Notes under the pieces: generated by a model
What the model was told of the DNA's origin: nothing
Databases searched by the model: none
The model's input: the letters and a program-made list of their open reading frames with translations, nothing else
Translations under genes and position numbers: made by a program
Source of the DNA: Nymphaea colorata
Lineage: Eukaryota; Streptophyta; Magnoliopsida; Nymphaeales; Nymphaeaceae
Assembly: GCF_008831285.2 (NCBI RefSeq)
Contig: NC_045141.1
Span: 6,217,224 to 6,281,223, forward strand
Reading direction: 5' to 3'
DNA length: 64,000 nt
Shown: piece by piece, positions 56,601 to 64,000 of the stretch
Position numbering within the stretch: the stretch's first letter is position 1
Layout: each line of letters starts with the position of its first letter

Positions 56601-57200
56601 TAATCTGACCGTAGTGAATTATTAGGTGTTCATTCTTAAGCAATTGGATGGAGATTGGAGACTCTATGGCACCTCAAAGGGCATAAAATTGATTAATTTT
56701 CACACTTCATAGAAGCCACGATATAAATGTATCATGTTTTATGAGGTTAGCATGCATCAGTCTTCTGCTGAAGTGTTTTGCTCCCTTCTTCCTATTCCAG
56801 GCTCGCAATTAATTGGAATAGGAATTGGAGACCATTTTTTGGATGCTATGTAGCAACTAGATCTCCCAACATTAGGTTGAAGGAATCCACATTTCAACAC
56901 TGATGAACCCTTTGTTTTCTATGGTACACCTATTGAGAGGAATTATACAACATTGCACAAATATTGTCCATGAAATGAAGAGCATGTGTGGAAAAGGTTT
57001 CCTAGTTTATCATAACGTAAAATCATGTTTTGGCTCAACTTTGTGTGCTCCATGTTCGCTCAATGGACTGGAAAAACAAATTATGGTAAGGAGACGCTTC
57101 ACGAAAAGTATGGCAGCAGAATGCCGCTACTCAATAACTAGCGTATCTTCGTTTTTCTTTTTATTTAGGTCTTTTCGGTTTGGGACGGTGCTGAATTAGG
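53693..57200. other. Upstream region of SPK1 (possible 5'-UTR intron and intergenic sequence)
   Basis: No coding region is supported. A CCCTAAA-like degenerate stretch occurs at 54420-54670. A pyrimidine-rich plus-strand segment at about 55670-55810 ends in CCCAG/GTAATTCC and could be an untranslated exon of a plus-strand transcript. Whether the SPK1 transcript starts near 53.7 kb or near 57.5 kb cannot be decided here. Confidence 0.4.
54420..54670. repeat. Degenerate CCCTAAA-like simple sequence
   Basis: About 250 bases are dominated by short phrases such as AAACCCTAAA, CCCCAAACC and CCTAAACTTC. It resembles a decayed plant telomere-type repeat but has no clean tandem array, so it may be a simple-sequence expansion. 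Confidence 0.4.
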
Positions 57201-57219
57201 GGGAAATAACTGGGATTGA

Positions 57220-57800
57220 ATGAGGGCTTCAAAAGATGGCGATGAGAATGGCTGGAAGAAAGGGTTTGGGTTGCGGCTGCTGTCGGTGAGACACGTCGAT
57301 AGAGTATCAAAACGTAGAAAGAGCGAGAGAAAGAGAGAGTAACCTCAGAGATGCGCGGGGCGTTCAAGCGGTGAGAGATGCGGGTGGCCTCTGGGACTTT
57401 CGGGCTGCAGGTGGCCCGCAATGAGAAAACGAGAGAACGCGAGATCGAGGGTGAGAGTCAGCGACAAGAACTAGAGAAACAATAGATGAAGATTGGGAGA
57501 GTCGGCAAAAGGAAACAGAGAAATGAGAAAGGGAGATTTCACCTGTCACAACGCTGCGGGAGGCCGTCGGCGGTCCAGGTGGCCAGCGGATGTTGAGCAC
57601 AGAAAGAGGGCGATGAAAGGCGACACAGGACAGAGGGACAGAGGCGAGAGAGCGTGAAAGGCGATGAACTGAACGGAGTGGTGAGAAAACGGGACGCCCA
57701 TACGGGCAGCTTATTTTCTGTCACGAACAAAAGTTGGGCATTTTTTGTGTCGACGAGACGAGGCGGGTATAAATTCCGTTCTCCCATAGTCCCAAGGGCC
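57220..57800 (-). promoter_or_regulatory. Candidate SPK1 promoter/5'-UTR region
   Basis: Composition rises in GC here relative to both flanks. The minus strand contains pyrimidine-rich tracts (TTTCTCTTTCTCTCGC) and a donor-like GACAG/GTGAAATC at 57542, which could pair with the acceptor at 53693. This is positional inference only; a plus-strand TATAAAT at about 57767 could instead serve a divergent transcript. Confidence 0.3.
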
Positions 57801-57853
57801 AAAATGCCTGAAATTAAAGTGGGCCAAAATGCCTGAAATTAAAGTGGGCCAAA
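57796..57853. repeat. 25-bp tandem repeat
   Basis: GGGCCAAAATGCCTGAAATT plus AAAGT is repeated exactly at 57796 and 57821, with a partial third copy from 57846. Confidence 0.95.
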
Positions 57854-57993
57854 TGCAGATATCTCTTCGTTCCTATGCAGAAATAATTTGTAATTAAAAA
57901 AAAAAGCGACAATTTTGAGCTTTTAAGTTGTGTTTGTTTGACTGTGAATCAGCTTGTTTGTTTCATCGTGATCAGCTTGTTTGTTTCATCGTG

Positions 57994-58171
57994 GATCTGA
58001 TCTGCAAATATACTAGATGTCCATGAATTTAAGGTCAGATTGGAGACCCCTCCCACAATCGGACCTTAAATTCATGGTTTTGATCTGATCTGCAAATATA
58101 CTAGATGTCCATGAATTTAAGGTCAGATTGGAGACCCCTCCCACAATCGGACCTTAAATTCATGGTTTTTA
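57994..58171. repeat. Tandemly duplicated 88-bp hairpin unit
   Basis: Two direct copies, 88 bp apart, each contain perfect 16-bp inverted arms CCATGAATTTAAGGTC and GACCTTAAATTCATGG around a 25-base loop whose sides (AGATTG/CAATCG) also nearly pair. Hairpins span 58021-58077 and 58109-58165. A smaller duplicated phrase (CAGCTTGTTTGTTTCATCGTG) lies just to the left. Confidence 0.9.
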
Positions 58172-58929
58172 ACATGGGGCATGGATTTACCCAACACTCA
58201 CTTTTTAATGTAGTTTCGGATTTAAGATCCGGAACTATCAGTTTATAGTTTTGTATTCATAGTCTAGTTTTGCAAGTAGTTAGAATTTAAGGTTTGCGAA
58301 TTCAAGATTTAGGGCTTAAAAGCTTTCTAAATGCATCCAAGGTTTTGAAAAGTTTGGCTTTTAGGGCATTTGTTAGCTTCATATCGTAATTGCATGATTG
58401 GATTTCATGTGTGATCCATAGAGCTTAAAACTTGTCCTTATGAGATCCGACCAAATATTAGCAATTCTAACCGCCTTGCAAAATTTTTAGATTTAAGATA
58501 TGATTGGGGGCTTTTCTTTCTCTTACTTGGGTGAGATATATACTCTCTCTCTCTCTCTTTCTCTCTCTAATACCGTGTGGAAGATTTTTTCCTTTGCCAT
58601 AAAGGATTTCATATGATAGGGACGTAGTCAAAAAAATATATGCAATAGTCAAGCCTTTTGTTTTGTCCATGTGATTTATGTGATTTAATGTTTTCATGTC
58701 CAATTCTTCTTGTTATGCATGTGCAAACAACTTTAGTTAATGAAGCAAAGTTTCAATCTTCATAACCGGTGTCATATTTTTCTTCATAACCCATTCATAA
58801 ATCGGGTGATTAACTTTTGTTCGTAGTTGTTCTTGAAACGAGCAAGAGTGATGTTTAGATGGTAATGAAACTTAAAACTTACAAAATCTAGTTCGCCTAA
58901 GATTATATTGTAACTGCAAACCAGGATCC

Positions 58930-59860
58930 ATGATGGGTTTGTGCAGTTTTGTCCTTTTCGGGAAGATTATGTGTGGTAAGATTTGCGCTGCAACAGCTTG
59001 CTGGGACTGGTGGAGAGCTTTCAGGTTGCCGAAGCTGTTGTTAAATTAATTGAAGAGAATATTCGTGAATTCTTATGGGGGTGGTTCTGAAGGTCTGCGA
59101 AGTTTTCACCTCTTGGAATGGGAACTTGCGTATACATCTATAACTGAAGGGGGTCTTGGATTTTGGGCCATTTGGTATTTATAATAGAGCTCTGAAGTTG
59201 CAATTCAGTTCATGATTTCCCATTCTGGATAGGCTTTGTTTGTGATATTCAAGTACATAAATACAAATAGCTTCTGGACCCTTAGACAGAAAGCACATTA
59301 CTCGTGGGTGCGAAAGAGGTGCTTACAGGGGTGGGGTGACATTAGTCACCTTATTGTTTGGCTAGTTGGTAATGGTTTAGCTATAAGGATGCGGACTCAA
59401 ATTTTGAGTTGGGCTATTCTTTACCACTTGCTTAACTCTGAGGATCTTATGAAAATGCATGGTAAACTCCACTACTCGGTAAGCCAAGTCCTTAACTATA
59501 GGCCGTTTTTTCTTGATCTCAAACTATCATCCTCAGTTTGTCTTCAGTGTTATCTTCTTCCACTCTTTGTGGCACATAAGATGTTCTTTGTTGGGAAGAG
59601 CACAAGGTGCACTTGCTTAATACTATATGGATTTATAATGAGATCAGGGGTAAAAGTCCCCGGGAGCCGCATTTTAACAAAATCTAACAGAAGGATTGCA
59701 TAACAAGGGCCAGTTGATGTCTCTTCCTAATACTGAGGGGAAGGTTACTGACCCAGGTCAGAAATAGAATCCAAAGGTTTGGAATTTCTTTTTCAAATGG
59801 TTGTTACTTATGTAGGTGCGATGGGGAGACAATCTCTCATCCTTTTTGTTGGGTGTAAAG
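58930..59860 (+). pseudogene. L1-type LINE relic (RT C-terminus and zinc-binding domain)
   Basis: Shifted plus-strand frames read FRLPK then AVVKLIEENIREFLWGW, FHLLEWELAY with EGGLGF, KAHYSWVRKRCL with a WLVGNG motif, and near 59800 CYLCRCDGETISHPFCW. This is the order at the end of plant non-LTR reverse transcriptases (zf-RVT). Many stops and shifts are present; no 5' part, poly-A tail or target duplication was identified. Confidence 0.75.
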
Positions 59861-59869
59861 TTGTTAAAA

Positions 59870-60990
59870 ATATGAGGCAGTTTTTGGCAGGAAGTTCTCA
59901 ATCAAATTTAATGGACTGAAATTCCGTTAACGATACTAGAAATTGGAGGTGAAGGCATAAGTTTAAGGCCAAATGGGTCACTAAATGTTGGAGACTTTGT
60001 TTCCCTTTAGTTTGTCTTAAATTTGGAATGTAAGCCAGTTTCCTTTCCTCTAGGTTGCAACAAACAGTGGATTTGTCATGATCTATCGTGCTTCCAATCA
60101 AGAACTTCGACTCTATGTTAAGAATTCGCATCTGAAATTCTATGAATTAGACCCAAGACCTCAAAGTCAAGGACTTAGGGTTTATAGGGAAAGATTGAGA
60201 GAAAAGAAGGAAAAGCTATTCTCAGCAAATCCTTGAGACCGAAAATGAAATTGATCAACCAAAGACGATTGAGGACTCTAGGGTTGTAAGTTTTAGGGAC
60301 CAAAGATTTAGTGTAACCCCTTCTGCTTTTATGCTTTTTAAATAAAAACATAAAAAAAGAAATTTGATATATCAATTTTAATAACAAATGAAATTTATTT
60401 CTCCAAAAATGTTTCTCCAAAGGTTGCAACCGTTCCTCTAAACCTTGCAACAATTCCTCAAATTACCCACATTTATAAAAAATCATAAAGGTCTTTCTCT
60501 AATTGTTCATTCTTCTTTTTTCTTGTTCTCCTTCATTCTTGTTGTGTTGCATGCATCCAGGGCCACCTTAAGTTAGAAGGTACCACTGTCTCCTTGTTAA
60601 TTCCAGTGTTAATGGTTGCAACTCCACATGATATACCTCTGTGCATGCTCATGGCAGCACATCTAGTTTGCATGTTTGGTTTCATGGATGGTTAAACCTT
60701 TTGATGGCTACATCTACCTTCCGCATGACGGCATCACATGAGATGTACGTGTTCCATATGCTAATACCAGAAATATGATCATTACTTTTTTTTTTTTCCT
60801 CCTTTTCCATGTGATCTGACATGATAATTGCTGTCCATAAACAAGATGTTGGCACAAAGTTTCAGCTACGATGTACATTGTGCATCTATGACATACATAC
60901 TTGACTTTCCATAGGATGTTTGTTATACGCGCATTTGCTTTCAATTTGATAACTCGTGTATAAGTGATCATTGTTTAGAACTACACATGA
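59870..60990. other. Intergenic sequence right of the LINE relic
   Basis: AT-rich sequence with a poly-T at 60788-60799. No gene or named repeat is recognised. Confidence 0.5.
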
Positions 60991-60997
60991 GAGAACA

Positions 60998-61351
60998 TTA
61001 TCCTTGTATCCACAACAATGAAAAAGAGGGGCACGAAGAACCAAGGTCTCTAGGCTTTTGTTGCTTCGTTGCTGTTGAGTCGGCAGGGGATGGAGGCATC
61101 AAACCTCTTCGTTTCTGTGCTGCAAGATGAAATAATAGAACTTCCTGCACAGTTAGAGGAGGAAAATTAGAGAAGAAAAAGAAAAAGGGGAAAACAAGCA
61201 TAAAAGAATAAACAAATAGTGATATAATAATAGCAATTATAATGCACATCTGTAAATCGAGGTTGGGTTGCTGCCGGCCCACCGCTATAGTTCGCCAGTA
61301 GCTGGAGAGGGCTGCTAAACTTCCGGCAAGACCCAAACCCTTAAAAATCAA
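60998..61351 (-). CDS. Weak two-exon candidate gene, unknown product
   Basis: The minus strand has an ATG frame MIFKGLGLAGSLAALSSYWR then TIAVGRQQPNLDLQ, followed by a donor-like CAGAT/GTGCAT (about 61247) and a downstream acceptor AACTGTGCAG (about 61146). Joining them gives a small protein of about 50 residues ending HRNEEV. No homologue is recognised, and the 61370-61560 GC-rich stretch upstream could be its leader. It could equally be chance. Confidence 0.22.
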   Translation of the reverse strand: MIFKGLGLAGSLAALSSYWRTIAVGRQQPNLDLQMCIIIAIIISLFVYSFMLVFPFFFFFSNFPPLTVQEVLLFHLAAQKRRGLMPPSPADSTATKQQKPRDLGSSCPSFSLLWIQG

Positions 61352-61829
61352 GGAAACGAAAGTAAAAGTTTCAAGTAAACATGTGAGGGGGCGACCCTAT
61401 GTCATTGCAGTGACTTCGCGCGATCCAAGTCGTCGGAGGTCTCGTCGGTGGCCGGCGATGACTAGATTTGGCCATGGATCTCTCTGTGGAAGAAGGGAAC
61501 TGGAGAGGGAGGGTGAAGAGAGAGAACTCGAGAGGAGGAAGCGGCGGAACAGGCATAACCCGAGTCCTGTACTCTTTAATGGAAATTTCAAATCCGATCC
61601 ATGGTTTTACATTTAATTTCAAAATGTTCATTCATAAACTTTAAACTTTAAATCCTGGCCCATCTTTGCAATATTTTATTTTCAAAACATGGTTTTCACT
61701 TTTCAGGACCTGGTTTTGCAATTCCGAGAAGTGTATATGTCCATTATTTTCTGGAAATAAGATTTCAAATATTTGCCCAAATTATATGCGCTCCATTCTT
61801 AGGTTTTCGAAATTGCTGGAAGTTTTTTT

Positions 61830-62300
61830 TATATTTTTTTTTTACTTAACAATAATGTATATATAAAATATACATAATATATAACACGTACATATAATAA
61901 AATATATAATATATTATATATATTATGTATTTATAAAATATACATAATATATAATATGTGCATATATACTATGTACATGTGTTATATATACATTGCATAC
62001 AGATGGGGCTTAATCTCAAGTTCATTTTTGACCTCCAAAAAAAAATATAGTTCTATTTTCTTTATAACATGCTTGCACTATTATGTACATTTTTGTTCGG
62101 CTCATGAGGATAGGTCCAAATTATATGCATATCATAATATATTTTATATATTATGTGGCCAAATTATATGCACATATTATATAATATGTATATCTTATAT
62201 ATACATAATATATAAAATGTACATATTATATGATACATACATATATACTATATACATTGTTATATGTACATTATATGTATACATACACATATAAGGTACA
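61830..62300. repeat. TA/TATATG-rich low-complexity tract
   Basis: Repeated phrases such as ATATACATAATATATAA and GTACATATATA dominate, producing chance short frames on both strands. No coding potential is supported. Confidence 0.8.
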
Positions 62301-62429
62301 TTTATATAATGTGTATGTAGCTGTCACAAGCATTCAAGCAAACATGCATTTTCACTCTCTAAAAACAGTTTGCAATTGAAAAGTAAGTATATCTACTAAT
62401 TAACAGCTAATTTTCATCTAAGACTATTT

Positions 62430-62980
62430 TTAACAAAAGGTAATTATTTTCCCTACTAAACTACACTATAAATTATAGAAAAATGAAGTAAAAACTAATG
62501 CATAAAACTAATTTTAAGAAAATAAAGAACCATCTATACTCTTAAACTAGCTATAACTGACAATTAAAAAATAATCTTTACTAAAAAAATTTGTTCAAAC
62601 ACAAAATCATATGTAATCTACTAAGCTACAATGGAAATTATAGTAAATATTGCCATATAAAAAACATAACATGCATAATCTATACCTAGAACACAAAAAT
62701 GCAACAATGAGCAATTCAAGCACTAGAATTAAGTATAAATCAAAATTAAAGCCTTAATTTTATGTTAAAACTACATTAACCAAGTAGATAACTATCTAAT
62801 AGATCAAACTACGAGAAAAATTATAGTAAAATGTAGGGAAAACAAAAGTAAAACACATATGCACTATATTTAGAACCAGAAAAAATAATAAACAATTAGT
62901 TTTTTACTTAAAAAATCCAAAGGGAAAGATAACCCTCTAAACTAGAAATCTACAGCAAGAGTTATAGTAAAACATACAAA
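62430..62980. repeat. Possible diverged long-period repeat
   Basis: The phrase CTAAACTAC...AAATTATAGTAAAA recurs at about 62473, 62637, 62819 and 62963, spaced 144-182 bases apart with AAAAC/CATGCA-like sequence after each. Similarity is low, so this is a tentative degenerate tandem array. Confidence 0.35.
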
Positions 62981-64000
62981 TTACCTAGTTAAGATGCACT
63001 CCAACTATGCTAAAACCTGAGAGAAAAAGTAAGAGCAGTCCACTATCTTAAACTAACTAAGACTAATGATCAAATCATACCATTCAAGATTTAAACTTGA
63101 ACCTATAGTTAATCATGACTAGTGTTGTCTAACACTTTTGGGCAGTCTAGCAAATTGCAAGGACATGCTTTTACACCAACAACTACACTATTGTAAAGAG
63201 TCAAAAGCACTTTAAGTTGAAAATCCTCAACATTAGTAAAATCAATGCATACTCTATACTATTTCTGTAGAAATTTCGTTACAGCAATCAGTGACTCTAA
63301 TGCAAAGTGAATGAAGATACCAGCTATATTCAAGTTAGCTAGTATGCAATCTAAAACTTATAATCGATCATAAAGATTTAGCAGACAACTAAAGCACCTA
63401 ATCTTTGCTACAAGACCTAAAACATGTTATGCTACTAATTATAGGAAATTAAATGAAAACTAAAAGAGAATAGCTGATGGAAATTAACAAGACTAAAAGA
63501 AAATACATCCCTAATAGCTAAAAAAAATGCTTCCGACATGATTAATCCACTTATATACTTCATCAGTTCATCTATACTGTTCTAAGGCATACTAAATACA
63601 TAATGTGCAGAAAACTAACAAGAAGGAACCTTAATCAGCTGGACATTAAGCCCAAAATAAACTGTTCTGAGTAATTCCCACCAGTTAACTCAAATTCTGC
63701 AATTTTCACACCATGTCCATTAAGGAATCGAAACAACCTACACACTTACTATGTAATCTGCATTAATAGACCCTAAAACTCCATAAATTAACACTGCAGA
63801 TACACAACATTAAGCAAACATCAAGTGAACCTGAATGCCCCATCCGCAATCGGCTAATTTGTGGGCACCAGTGAGTCTCCCTAACTTGCCTCGTTCATGA
63901 GACAACCAGTCTTGCTACACTAAATGAAGAACTTAATGAAAACCAGCGATGCATGACTCTATTCGGCTATTCTAGCTGAAAATGTGAAGGAAAAGCAGTA
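62980..64000. other. AT-rich right end of window
   Basis: No gene, RNA or repeat could be supported on either strand. Confidence 0.5.

Noticed and set aside
61371-61631. GC-rich frames on both strands near 61.4-61.6 kb as a conserved gene
   Set aside because: Neither frame has recognisable motifs, and any joining intron to 61351 would be too short, about 45 bp.
1-64000. CRISPR arrays, bacterial operons, tRNA or rRNA genes
   Set aside because: No such structures were seen; the intron-exon structure and plant retroelements show a plant nuclear locus.

Overview
This window is nuclear DNA from a flowering plant. About 2 kb of host coding sequence is spread over 53.6 kb, and nearly everything between the exons is LTR retrotransposon and DNA-transposon sequence. 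The host gene is on the minus strand. From residue-level resemblance to Arabidopsis SPIKE1, I read it as the SPK1 orthologue, a DOCK-family guanine-nucleotide exchange factor for ROP GTPases. The start codon is at 53652. Fifteen exons join with consistent splice phases down to position 1, where the gene runs off the left edge. They encode about 682 residues, the N-terminal region and DHR1 domain. Species cannot be fixed from the sequence.

Layout of the gene: exons 1-7 (53652-49901) are compact. Intron 7 (13.9 kb) holds a decayed Ty3/gypsy element F (37923-49109). Its right LTR was itself hit by a fairly young Ty1/copia element D (41427-46847), a GC-rich hAT-type element (46901-47817) and a CAATGTT-ended element carrying a copia relic (47885-49004). 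Intron 8 (8.9 kb) holds a PIF/Harbinger-like element carrying pieces of a CBS-domain gene (33744-34731) and a 714-bp tandem duplication that copied the start of exon 9. One duplicate is split by Ty1/copia element C (27603-33018). Intron 12 (24.4 kb) holds a nest: gypsy G (2412-23495, minus) contains copia A (2804-15831, plus), which contains copia B (9391-14846, minus) and a 2.4-kb insertion with CAATGTT ends. G also contains a 3-kb solo LTR (16007-19025) and an inverted gypsy fragment where its reverse transcriptase should be.

Target-site duplications were read for most insertions, and LTR divergence judged by eye falls in nesting order (G about 90% identical, A about 95-96%, B about 97%). 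Right of the gene (53.7-64 kb) the sequence is mostly non-coding: a possible promoter/5' UTR region near 57.2-57.8 kb, a tandemly duplicated hairpin at 58 kb, an L1-type LINE relic at 58.9-59.9 kb, a weak two-exon candidate gene near 61 kb, and AT-rich sequence to the end.

I see no wholly new system. The best leads are the copia pair B/C, which share inactivating lesions and look homogenised over their interiors; the CBS-gene capture; the CAATGTT element family; and the pseudo-exon made by the exon 9 duplication.
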